Assembly: GCF_001866055.1 (NCBI RefSeq)
Contig: NZ_MLQS01000030.1
Span: forward strand, 187,500-251,499
DNA: 64,000 nt
Reading direction: 5' to 3'
DNA from: Anaerobacillus alkalidiazotrophicus
GTDB lineage: Bacteria; Bacillota; Bacilli; Bacillales_H; Anaerobacillaceae
The position numbers were made by a program, and so were the translations under genes. Position 1 is the first letter of the stretch. Each line of letters starts with the position of its first letter. Shown here one piece after another: positions 55,182 through 63,082 of the stretch. The notes below the pieces were generated by a model, which saw nothing but the letters and a program-made list of their open reading frames with translations, made no database searches and was not told the origin of the DNA.

Positions 55182-55345
55182 TTGAAATGAAACGGTAAGT
55201 ATGCTAACTTTATATGAAAAGGGTTACTTGTATCAGTAGTTGAAAGTATATTTTTACGTGTTACTGATTTGATCAGGCATGAGTAAACAAATTTAAGAGT
55301 TATTAAAACCTTAACTTTATTTATTCATGCCTTTTGCTGTTTTCT
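55182..55345 (+). other. Possible small RNA or orphan terminator upstream of the chemotaxis gene
   Basis: In the 440-base gap after ytoP, AGGCATGAGTAAA (55275-55287) pairs with TTTATTCATGCCT (55319-55331) around an inner TTAAG/CTTAA stem, and T-rich sequence follows. No gene lies directly before it. A weak promoter (TTGAAA at 55182, TAACTT 17 bases on) could start a transcript of about 120 bases. The rest of the gap to 55494 shows nothing. Confidence 0.35.
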
Positions 55346-55494
55346 TGTCTTACCAAATAAACACTCAAGAAAGTAGTTAACACTAAGATTGTCTAAAAAG
55401 TCAGTCACACATAGGTATGGATGGATTTAATCTAAAAGTCTAATAGAAGTTTTATAGGCAGTTTATTACATTACTAAAGAATTGAGGAGAGCAT

Positions 55495-56706
55495 ATGAAA
55501 AAAATTAAAAAAAGTATGAGTAAATTTTTTATTAGTGTAGAAAAAATTATTACATCAGTTGTTCTAGGCGTTCTTATTTCCCTTATTTTTCTCTTGATCA
55601 GTAATAATGAAATTATGTCATTAAATTCATTACTATTAATGGTAATGATAAGTGGAGCGTTTTATGGATTTAGATTTATTATTGGTGTTAAACAAATAAG
55701 AAGCATTAGGGATATGGAACACCAATTAAATGAAATCTTAGAAGATCCAAACACGGCACCTACGAATTTTCAAAATCTAGCATACTTAATGAAGGATGTA
55801 GTTGATGCTAATAACTCTCGTATTGAAGAATTAGAAGAAAAAGAGGCACGCTTAATAACTTTATTTAATAAAATTGAAAGTAAACTAGTAAACCAAGAAG
55901 AACAATATAACGAATTTAACTCAATATTATTTGAGCTATCAGGGGGCTTAGATACACAAGTGAAGTCTGCGAGAGATACCTCTCTAGCGATGGAAGAAAT
56001 CGCTACAGGGGTAAATCAAATAGCTGAAACAAGTGGGATTGCAAATTCATCTAGCATCGTTGCTTCTCAAACTGCACAGGATGGAAAAAGACAAGTAACA
56101 TCGGTAATAAATCAAATGAATAAAATTGATAGTTCTTTTTCAACATTGGCAGATACAGTTAAAGAATTTGAAGTAAGTACAAAAGAAATTGGAGCAATTA
56201 TTGAAGAAATAAGTAATATAGCTAATCAGACTAACCTTTTGTCATTGAATGCAAGTATTGAAGCAGCAAGAGCAGGAAATGAAGGAAAAGGATTTGCGGT
56301 TGTAGCAAATGAAGTAGGTAAACTTTCTAAGCAATCTAACCAATTCGCAGAAAGAATCTCAGAATTGATAAAAAGTATTCAAGTTCAAGCAGATCGTGCT
56401 AGTGAAGCAATGGACATTTCGAAAGGTGACGTAGTATCTGGGTTACACATTGTAGAGAATTTATCCTCATCATTCGAATCAATTAATAAAGCTACCGAAA
56501 CAATTAATGAACAAATTCATGAAATATCTGCTATTAGCCAACAGATGGCTGCAGGAACTGAAGAAGTGGCTGCTAGTTCTGAAGAGATTACTAAAATATC
56601 TAGAAAATCAAGTGAGAACTTTAATGTAATTATTCCAATTTTTATTGAACAGTTCGATGTAACGAATACAATTTCAGACATCATTACACAAACTAATAAT
56701 AAATAG
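55495..56706 (+). CDS. Methyl-accepting chemotaxis protein without an extracellular sensor
   Basis: The 403-residue protein has two adjacent membrane segments (about residues 18-62) joined by a very short loop, then a cytoplasmic signalling coiled coil. [20 protein letters not shown], with [15 protein letters not shown] after it, is the conserved tip that binds CheA and CheW. With no outer ligand domain it would sense membrane state or a cytoplasmic signal. GAGGAGAG precedes the ATG. The gene is absent from this place in B. subtilis. Confidence 0.9.
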   Translation: MKKIKKSMSKFFISVEKIITSVVLGVLISLIFLLISNNEIMSLNSLLLMVMISGAFYGFRFIIGVKQIRSIRDMEHQLNEILEDPNTAPTNFQNLAYLMKDVVDANNSRIEELEEKEARLITLFNKIESKLVNQEEQYNEFNSILFELSGGLDTQVKSARDTSLAMEEIATGVNQIAETSGIANSSSIVASQTAQDGKRQVTSVINQMNKIDSSFSTLADTVKEFEVSTKEIGAIIEEISNIANQTNLLSLNASIEAARAGNEGKGFAVVANEVGKLSKQSNQFAERISELIKSIQVQADRASEAMDISKGDVVSGLHIVENLSSSFESINKATETINEQIHEISAISQQMAAGTEEVAASSEEITKISRKSSENFNVIIPIFIEQFDVTNTISDIITQTNNK

Positions 56707-56771
56707 CCTGTCAATTTTTAGATGGAACCTCATAGTTGAAATCGTGGAGGTATACCATTCGTTAGTTATAT

Positions 56772-56812
56772 AAAAGCAAGCATGGGTAACTAAATGCCAT
56801 GCTTGCTTTTCC
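56772..56812. terminator. Terminator between the chemotaxis gene and phnC
   Basis: AAAAGCAAGCATGG pairs with CCATGCTTGCTTTT across a short loop; it lies between convergent genes and is symmetric. Confidence 0.9.
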
Positions 56813-56838
56813 TTTTATATTATAAAATAATTTCTATT

Positions 56839-57573
56839 CTAAAGATAAACTTCATTATAGGTTTCATCAGTGAAATACTCTGGAGTATCATCAAATATGA
56901 CTTTCCCTTCTCTTAAAGCAATAATTCTTGTTGCAAATTTTTTTGCTAAAATTACATCGTGAACATTTATTATCGTTAATAGATTATATTCATTATGCAT
57001 TGTTTGTAATAACGAAAAAATTCGGTTAGCAGTTCCAGGATCTAAGCTAGCTACTGGTTCATCTCCTAGAAATACTTTTGGATTTTGTAGCAATGCCCTA
57101 GCGATGGCCACACGTTGTTTTTGACCACCGCTTAATTCTTCAATACGCTTATCTTTATGAGGAGTTAAATCGACACTCTCAATCATCTTATTAGCTAATT
57201 GTTTTTCTTCTTTTGAGAATAATCCTAGTAAGTTTTTCAAAGGTGTTCGACTACCGAACATTCCTGTTAAGACATTTTGATATACTGTTAATCTTGGAAT
57301 GAGATTAAAATGCTGAAATATCATTCCCATTTCAACACGTACCCTACGTAATTCAGTTTCTTTTAAAGAAAAGATATTCTGATGATTTAAAATGACAGAT
57401 CCTGATGTTGGGCGTTGTAGGCCGTTTAAACATCGAATAAAGGTTGATTTACCCGCACCACTTTTTCCTAGGATACATATAAATTCTCCTCTATTAAATG
57501 AGAGACTAATGTTAGATAAGGCTTTTTCTTTTACCTTCGGATATTTTACATGTAAATTATTTAATTGAAGCAT
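56839..57573 (-). CDS. phnC: Phosphonate-type ABC ATPase PhnC
   Basis: The 244-residue ATPase shows Walker A GKSGAGKST, GMIFQHFNLIPRLTVYQNVL, signature LSGGQKQRVAIARALLQ and Walker B VFLGDEPVASLDP, the PhnC pattern. With PhnE and PhnD it would import phosphonate, phosphite or phosphate. The ATG at 57573 follows AAGGTGAT; an in-frame ATG two codons earlier is possible. It is the last gene of phnD-phnE-phnC. Confidence 0.92.
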   Translation of the reverse strand: MLQLNNLHVKYPKVKEKALSNISLSFNRGEFICILGKSGAGKSTFIRCLNGLQRPTSGSVILNHQNIFSLKETELRRVRVEMGMIFQHFNLIPRLTVYQNVLTGMFGSRTPLKNLLGLFSKEEKQLANKMIESVDLTPHKDKRIEELSGGQKQRVAIARALLQNPKVFLGDEPVASLDPGTANRIFSLLQTMHNEYNLLTIINVHDVILAKKFATRIIALREGKVIFDDTPEYFTDETYNEVYL

Positions 57574-57583
57574 ACACATCACC

Positions 57584-58345
57584 TTATATAACCCTTTCTC
57601 TAATTTTTCCGCCTATAAAATCAACTACAATAACTAATATCATAATGACCAATATGTCAGTTGCTACAGATTTATATTGGAACGTTTGGAAATGATTAAA
57701 CAATTGTTGTCCAATCCCGCCAGCGCCGATAAACCCTAAGATTAGTGAAGTACGTATGGCCACTTCAAATCGGTAAAAAAAATGGCTGAGTACATTTGGC
57801 CATATTTGCGGTAATATTGAGAATAAAACTGCAACCCACCTTGTAGCCCCTACAGATTTCATTGCCTCTTGAGGGCCTGTTTCTGCAGATTCAATTAATT
57901 CAGAAATTAACTTTCCTAATACGCCGATGTTGTGGAGCATAATTGCTAAAACAGCTGGAAATGGTCCTAGTCCAAGAGAGACGACAAATATAAGGCCAAA
58001 AACAATTTCAGGTATTGAACGTAAACCACTAAGCATTGAACGATTAAAGGTATACAGAGCTGCATGTCGACTAGTATTTCTAGCTGACATAAAACTAAGA
58101 GGAATCGCTATTAATAGAGCAATGAAAGTACCTAAGAACGCCATTGCTAACGTAACGATTGAAGCGTCAATTAATCGTGGCATAATGGACCAATTTAGAG
58201 GGAAAAACTGATCTTTAATGAAGTGAAACATAGTAGGTATATTTTTAAATTTTTCAAACTGAAACTCGGTCAGATCAATACTAATCCAGACAAAGAACAA
58301 TAACAATAAACCTATAATAATAAATTTTGGGTTAAACCAAACCAT
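57584..58345 (-). CDS. phnE: Phosphonate-type ABC permease PhnE
   Basis: The 253-residue permease has about six membrane segments and the EAA loop QEAMKSVGATRWVAVLFSIL before GFIGAGGIGQQLF, typical of PhnE. The ATG at 58345 has AAGGAG six bases upstream. A longer frame reaches a GTG at 58399 with no ribosome site, next to the repeat copy C. Ten bases separate it from phnC. Confidence 0.9.
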   Translation of the reverse strand: MVWFNPKFIIIGLLLLFFVWISIDLTEFQFEKFKNIPTMFHFIKDQFFPLNWSIMPRLIDASIVTLAMAFLGTFIALLIAIPLSFMSARNTSRHAALYTFNRSMLSGLRSIPEIVFGLIFVVSLGLGPFPAVLAIMLHNIGVLGKLISELIESAETGPQEAMKSVGATRWVAVLFSILPQIWPNVLSHFFYRFEVAIRTSLILGFIGAGGIGQQLFNHFQTFQYKSVATDILVIMILVIVVDFIGGKIRERVI

Positions 58346-58413
58346 TTTAATCTCCTTTTTGATAGCAGTATATGATGAAAGAGGGATGCAATAATGCACC
58401 CCAAAAATCTGTA

Positions 58414-58500
58414 TTTATCCCACTCTTAAGGGGCAAGTAAGACCCCCACTGATTGAAGTTCAGCTTTATTATACTCCTAAGTGGCATGTAAGCACCAAAA
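58414..58500 (+). repeat. Hairpin-rich interspersed repeat, copy C, inside the phn operon
   Basis: TTTATCCCACTCTTAAGGGG and CAAGTAAGACCCCCAC match the left end of copy B, and CCCCCACTGATTGAAGTTCAGCTTTATT matches its right end, so copy C is the two ends joined without the middle. A decayed further copy of the left end (ACTCCTAAGTGGCATGTAAG) follows at about 58474-58493. It separates phnD from phnE. Confidence 0.82.
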
Positions 58501-58514
58501 AAGAGAAAACCTTC

Positions 58515-59438
58515 TTAATCAAGCGGAGCGTCCATACGTCCATCAATGATTGCAGCTTCTCGAAGTGAGGCATAATCCTCATTAGTTGCTGTAGTAAATG
58601 CAGATGCACCAAATGGGTTTAATATTTCCTCATCAGTAATCCCGATAAAAGCTTGTTGAAGCTGTTGTTTCAAGGAGTCATCCATATTTGGGTGAACAGC
58701 CCACGGATACTGGAAAAGAGGCTCTGATTGCCAAATAATTTTATAATCATCAGCATCTAGATTACCGGAACGAATCATAGATTGAAAAAGCGCGCTATCG
58801 ATAGCCCCAGCGTGAACATCCCCATTTAATATTACCTGAGCGGTAATGTCGTGTGAACCAGTATACCTTACAGTTTTGAAGTCATGGTCATCTTCAGTTC
58901 TAAAAACTCCACGTTCTTTTAAAGCTACACCAGGAATTAAAGAACCAGACGTCGATGACATACTTGCAAAAGCAAAATCAATATTTTCTTTATCTAAAAG
59001 AAGTTCATCTAAAGTATCCCATGATGAATCACTGCGAGTAATTATATATGAAAAATAGTAAGGTTCTCCATCAACTAATTGTGTAATAATCGCCTCTGCA
59101 CCGCTTCTTTCATGTGCAATTACATAAGTAAGTGGGCCGAAATAGGCCATATCAATATGTTCATGAATTAATGCTTCTACTACCCCATTATAAGCAGGAT
59201 AATGGTCAATCTTTACAGGCCGCTCGAGTTCTTGTTCTAATATCGCTTGTAATTTGACCATTGCTGTTTCCATTTCACCTTCAGATTGAGATGGTATTAA
59301 ACCAATAACAAATTCTTCTTTTGTTTCATTTTCTTTGCTTGAATCAGTTCCTTCTCTGTTAACATTCTCATCATTTTGCCCACATCCTGTAATTACTAGA
59401 ATAAAAGCAAAAAATAAAGTGAAAATAACTTGTTTCAT
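58515..59438 (-). CDS. phnD: PhnD-like phosphonate/phosphite-binding lipoprotein
   Basis: The 307-residue binding protein has a signal peptide with lipobox ITGC (Cys19). FVIGLIPSQSEGEMETAMVK, DMAYFGPLTYVIAHERSGAEAI and SSTSGSLIPGVALKERGV are the phosphonate-binding PhnD blocks; the last provides the Ser-Thr phosphate pocket. It stands first in phnD-phnE-phnC, with a repeat between it and phnE. Whether the ligand is phosphonate, phosphite or phosphate cannot be told. Confidence 0.9.
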   Translation of the reverse strand: MKQVIFTLFFAFILVITGCGQNDENVNREGTDSSKENETKEEFVIGLIPSQSEGEMETAMVKLQAILEQELERPVKIDHYPAYNGVVEALIHEHIDMAYFGPLTYVIAHERSGAEAIITQLVDGEPYYFSYIITRSDSSWDTLDELLLDKENIDFAFASMSSTSGSLIPGVALKERGVFRTEDDHDFKTVRYTGSHDITAQVILNGDVHAGAIDSALFQSMIRSGNLDADDYKIIWQSEPLFQYPWAVHPNMDDSLKQQLQQAFIGITDEEILNPFGASAFTTATNEDYASLREAAIIDGRMDAPLD

Positions 59439-59733
59439 CCTCTCAACACCCCTGTATAAAAATTAGTAATCAAACAGATAACAAATTATTATTAAGATAC
59501 CATAATTAATAGTTTTCAGCAAATGAATACGTTCTTCAAAATAATAAAGAGAGCTTATAATATTATTAGTTGCTTGGAGAAAGAGACTTTTGTAGAATTT
59601 TGTCAAGGGTTGTCAACGCAGTGTTAAGTAAGTTATTATAATAATGACGGTTTCAAACATAAAATGATAGAAATCTAGTAGTTATTTTAGGTGATATTTC
59701 CGAGGGCTATAAAACAGCGGAGGAGGTGCTATT

Positions 59734-60237
59734 GTGAGGATTATATTAGCAAAAATCAGCATAGTGTTAATTTTTTTGTTTCTTACAGGATGTACAGTAA
59801 CAAAAGAGCAAGCAGTAGAAACAGCTAAAAATTCTTTTGAATCAGGTGTTATTTCCGAACCTAGAGAACCCAATAATGAAACTGAGTTATTTAATTATTA
59901 TCTACCACCAGGGTTAAACATTGAAGAAGAAGCGGGAAACAACCTTATTTTAAATAGAGGAGAACAGATATTTATCATTTTTTCAAATCCTGCCGAAGAT
60001 TTTACTAGTCAAGTAAACTTTGAGCAAGATAAGATTGTTGAAGATAAAGCAATTTTAATAGAAACAATAGAAGTTGAAGGAACTTTTAATTATATTATTG
60101 TCGCACCATTTGACAATGATAAGTATAAAGTAATACTTGGAAGCGGTGGAGAAAAAGGCACTACTATTACTGAATTATCAAATATTAAGGATAGTGTTGA
60201 AACTTTAGTAGAGATCATTAGATCTGTTAGCTATTAA
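59734..60237 (+). CDS. Hypothetical lipoprotein
   Basis: The 167-residue product has a short hydrophobic signal with lipobox LTGC (Cys20), then a soluble domain of mixed strands and helices with FNYYLPPGLNIEEEAGNNLI and NYIIVAPFDNDKYKVILGSG. I do not recognise the domain; it might resemble small lipoproteins of bacilli with unknown role. GGAGGAGGTG stands before the GTG at 59734. It has its own terminator. Confidence 0.8.
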   Translation: MRIILAKISIVLIFLFLTGCTVTKEQAVETAKNSFESGVISEPREPNNETELFNYYLPPGLNIEEEAGNNLILNRGEQIFIIFSNPAEDFTSQVNFEQDKIVEDKAILIETIEVEGTFNYIIVAPFDNDKYKVILGSGGEKGTTITELSNIKDSVETLVEIIRSVSY

Positions 60238-60255
60238 ATATATGTACAATGACTT

Positions 60256-60283
60256 GAGGCAAGTGGATCACTTGTCTCTTTTT
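60256..60283 (+). terminator. Terminator of the lipoprotein gene
   Basis: GAGGCAAGT pairs with ACTTGTCTC around GGATC, with TTTTT directly after. Confidence 0.85.
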
Positions 60284-60459
60284 CGTGTTAGGAATGTATA
60301 AAAATTTAGCAAGCTGATCCTCTAAGTACTAAAAGAGCTATGTATAAGTCTAACACTATATATTAACTTTACATATATCTTGTCAACTGAATGGTAATTA
60401 AATATGATAGAAAAGGAAAGAATAAAAACAAATAAATATTATTAGGAAGGTGTTTTGGT

Positions 60460-61473
60460 TTGAGGAGTTTTTTACATAAAAAAGGTGTTGAATTATCGTT
60501 AAAGACATATTTTGTAACATCTCTTAGCTATATGGCTCTTGGTCTTTTTTCTTCACTTATTATTGGATTAATCATTCGTACTACAGGTCAGCAAATTCCT
60601 AAACTTGAGTTTTTGGTTCCGATGGGACAATTGGCCATGGATTTAATGGGTCCAGCTATCGGTGTTGCTGTTGCATATGGACTAAAAGCACCAAGACTGG
60701 TACTTTTTTCGGCCGTTATTACTGGAGCGGCAGGGTCTCTACTTGGTGGTGGTCCGGCAGGAAGTTTTATTGCAGCGCTGATTGCTACTGAGATAGGTAA
60801 ATTAGTCTCTCAGGAAACACGTTTGGATATTATTGTTACTCCGTTTGTAACAATTGCTACTGGTTATACTGTTGCAACCACAATTGGACCGGTAATAGCT
60901 GGAGGGCTTGATTACTTTGGACAACTAATTATGTGGTCTGTAGACCGCCAGCCATTTGTAATGGGAATTTTAGTAGCACTTTTGATGGGACTTGCGTTAA
61001 CAGCACCAATTTCTAGTGCAGCAATTGCTTTTATGCTAGGCCTTGAAGGTCTTGCTGCTGGTGCAGCAACCGTTGGGTGTGCAGCTCAGATGATTGGATT
61101 TGCGACAAGTAGTTATCGTGAGAATGGGTTTTCCGGATTTGTTGCTTTAGGAATTGGTACTTCTATGCTTCAAATTGGAAACATCGTGAAAAACCCATTA
61201 ATACTAATACCGCCAACTGTTGCGGGTATTGTGTTAGCCCCTTTTGCTACTATTGTTTTTCAAATGGTTAATAATCCAGCTGGTGCTGGTATGGGAACGA
61301 GTGGATTAGTTGGACAAATAATGACTTTTACAGTAATGGGCTTTACATGGGAGGTTGCTATTGGAGTGCTGTTACTTCATTTTATAGGTCCTGCTGTGAT
61401 AAGCTTAGTATTATCAGAATGGCTTCGGAAGCTCGGCTTGATAAAATTAGGAGATATGAAAATTGAACAATAA
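60460..61473 (+). CDS. PfoR/PTS EIIC-2 family membrane protein
   Basis: The 337-residue protein has about nine membrane segments and belongs to the EIIC_2 family, known as PfoR in clostridia and streptococci. GPAIGVAVAYGLKAPRLVLF, GGGPAGSFIAALIATEIGKL and MGTSGLVGQIMTF are glycine-rich family blocks. No IIA or IIB gene is near, so a PTS transport role is not shown; PfoR was first described as a toxin-gene regulator. The TTG start follows AGGAAGGTG. Confidence 0.85.
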   Translation: MRSFLHKKGVELSLKTYFVTSLSYMALGLFSSLIIGLIIRTTGQQIPKLEFLVPMGQLAMDLMGPAIGVAVAYGLKAPRLVLFSAVITGAAGSLLGGGPAGSFIAALIATEIGKLVSQETRLDIIVTPFVTIATGYTVATTIGPVIAGGLDYFGQLIMWSVDRQPFVMGILVALLMGLALTAPISSAAIAFMLGLEGLAAGAATVGCAAQMIGFATSSYRENGFSGFVALGIGTSMLQIGNIVKNPLILIPPTVAGIVLAPFATIVFQMVNNPAGAGMGTSGLVGQIMTFTVMGFTWEVAIGVLLLHFIGPAVISLVLSEWLRKLGLIKLGDMKIEQ

Positions 61474-61539
61474 ACCATACACTTTATTCAGTGTTTTAAA
61501 TAAATGGTTATTTTAAATTGATGTTAGGAGAGGATAGAT

Positions 61540-61869
61540 ATGAAATCGTTGCTATCAAAAGAAATGTTTATTGATGAAATTAAGAACGGCCTTTCAGTTG
61601 TTGTGTTTTCGGCTGACTGGTGTCCAGATTGTAGAGTGATTGAACCTTTATTGCCTGAGGTAGAAAAAATATTCTCACAATTTACATTTTACTATGCTGA
61701 TCGCGATAAATTAATAGATCTGTGTGGTGAAATGGATATTTTTGGTATACCGAGTTTTGTTGCTTTTCAGAATGGAAATGAGCTTGCTCGTTTTGTAAGT
61801 AAAGACCGAAAAACAAAAGAAGAAATCGAACAATTTTTACAAAAAGCTTTAGAAAAAGTTGATAAATAA
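61540..61869 (+). CDS. ytpP: Thioredoxin-family protein YtpP
   Basis: The 109-residue protein has a thioredoxin fold with the active site SADWCPDCRVIEPLLPEV, the two cysteines near residues 28 and 31, and a cis-Pro in FGIPSFVAF. B. subtilis YtpP is reported to act in reduction of bacillithiol or coenzyme A mixed disulfides. TAGGAGAGGAT precedes the ATG. Order with ytpQ and sftA follows B. subtilis. Confidence 0.9.
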   Translation: MKSLLSKEMFIDEIKNGLSVVVFSADWCPDCRVIEPLLPEVEKIFSQFTFYYADRDKLIDLCGEMDIFGIPSFVAFQNGNELARFVSKDRKTKEEIEQFLQKALEKVDK

Positions 61870-61876
61870 TGAATTG

Positions 61877-61905
61877 GGGTAGCTTTAAGTAGCTACCTCT
61901 TTTGC
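61877..61905 (+). terminator. Terminator of ytpP
   Basis: GGTAGCT pairs with AGCTACC across a short loop, followed by TCTTTT. Confidence 0.75.
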
Positions 61906-62007
61906 ATGACTGTCCTATTTGCTAATATAGTTGAAATCAAAATCTTTGGTCGTGCGGTGTGATCATGGTAAAATTATTGAGATTAGATAAAAGGAGGCTT
62001 ATTTGTT

Positions 62008-62805
62008 ATGAAGCCATTAGAAATGAAACGAGAACTAGAAAAACGTTTACTCTCACAAAATAGACGAATATCATACGATAGAGATGAACAAAAGCTAAGG
62101 ATAGAGGATAAAACAATTAATAAAGGAGTTACATTATCTATCTCAAAACTTATTGCTAAGTGGAAAGTGAAAAAGGAACAGGCAATTGAGGAAACTGTCC
62201 ATTACGTTGAAGCAGCCTTACAAGCAATGACGACACCCATTGTAGTAAAAGGTAATGAAAAAAATATATTTCCTGTAATACGCTCAACCTCATTTCCGAC
62301 ACAATCTGGAGATGGAAAAGAGTTTTTATGGGAAGAACATACAGCCGAAACTAGAGTGTTTTATGCCATTGATCAGGGTTCAACATTTGCTTTATTAACT
62401 AATGAAATTTTGGAAAAAGAAAATGTAGACAAAGTAAGAATAAAGGAAATGGCATTATTTAATCTTCGTTCTCTACAGAATGAACCGACAATAGACGAAG
62501 TTGCGGGTAATACATTTTATTTTTTAAACAAAAATGACGGGTATGATGCAAGTAAGGTGTTAAATGACCAGCTATTAAAAAAATATTCAGAAATAGCTCG
62601 TGGTCAGTTAACTGTTTCTGTACCACATCAAGATGTTTTAATCATTGCTGATATTAGAAACGAAACAGGGTACGACATTTTGGCACAAATGGTTTTTCAA
62701 TTTTTCACAAATGGAAGAACTCCAATTACAGCATTACCGTTTATTTATAAAGAAGGAGAGTTAGAACCTGTATTTATACTCGCTCACCGAAAACCAAAAC
62801 AATAA
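62008..62805 (+). CDS. ytpQ: DUF1444 protein YtpQ
   Basis: The 265-residue soluble protein belongs to the DUF1444 family found in bacilli. The family blocks are VIRSTSFPTQSGDG, ETRVFYAIDQGSTFALLTNE and GNTFYFLNKNDGYDASKVLN. AAAGGAGG precedes the ATG. Function is unknown. Confidence 0.88.
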   Translation: MKPLEMKRELEKRLLSQNRRISYDRDEQKLRIEDKTINKGVTLSISKLIAKWKVKKEQAIEETVHYVEAALQAMTTPIVVKGNEKNIFPVIRSTSFPTQSGDGKEFLWEEHTAETRVFYAIDQGSTFALLTNEILEKENVDKVRIKEMALFNLRSLQNEPTIDEVAGNTFYFLNKNDGYDASKVLNDQLLKKYSEIARGQLTVSVPHQDVLIIADIRNETGYDILAQMVFQFFTNGRTPITALPFIYKEGELEPVFILAHRKPKQ

Positions 62806-62892
62806 AGAGGCTGTCTTTAGAATTGTCAGTTCATCTCAATGATATTAATAAATTGAGGTGGCTGATACTTCTACGATAGCCTCTTCTATTTT
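62805..62892 (+). terminator. Two-tier terminator hairpin after ytpQ
   Basis: AAGAGGCT (62805-62812) pairs with AGCCTCTT (62878-62885) around an inner stem of TCATCTCAAT with ATTGAGGTGG, followed by CTATTTTTATTT. The gap up to 63082 holds no ytpR. Confidence 0.8.
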
Positions 62893-63082
62893 TATTTCAG
62901 TTATGATAAAATCACTCATTGCATGAACATTAAAATTAAATGTAAAATAGCTAGTTGTTTTTTGTCTATTTAGTTATGATTATACTAGAAAATATACGAA
63001 TGATGTATGATTAGTAGATAGAAAACTTGTACTGATAATTATTGTAAGAATGGAAAATTGAGATTATAGAAAAGGTGATTTT

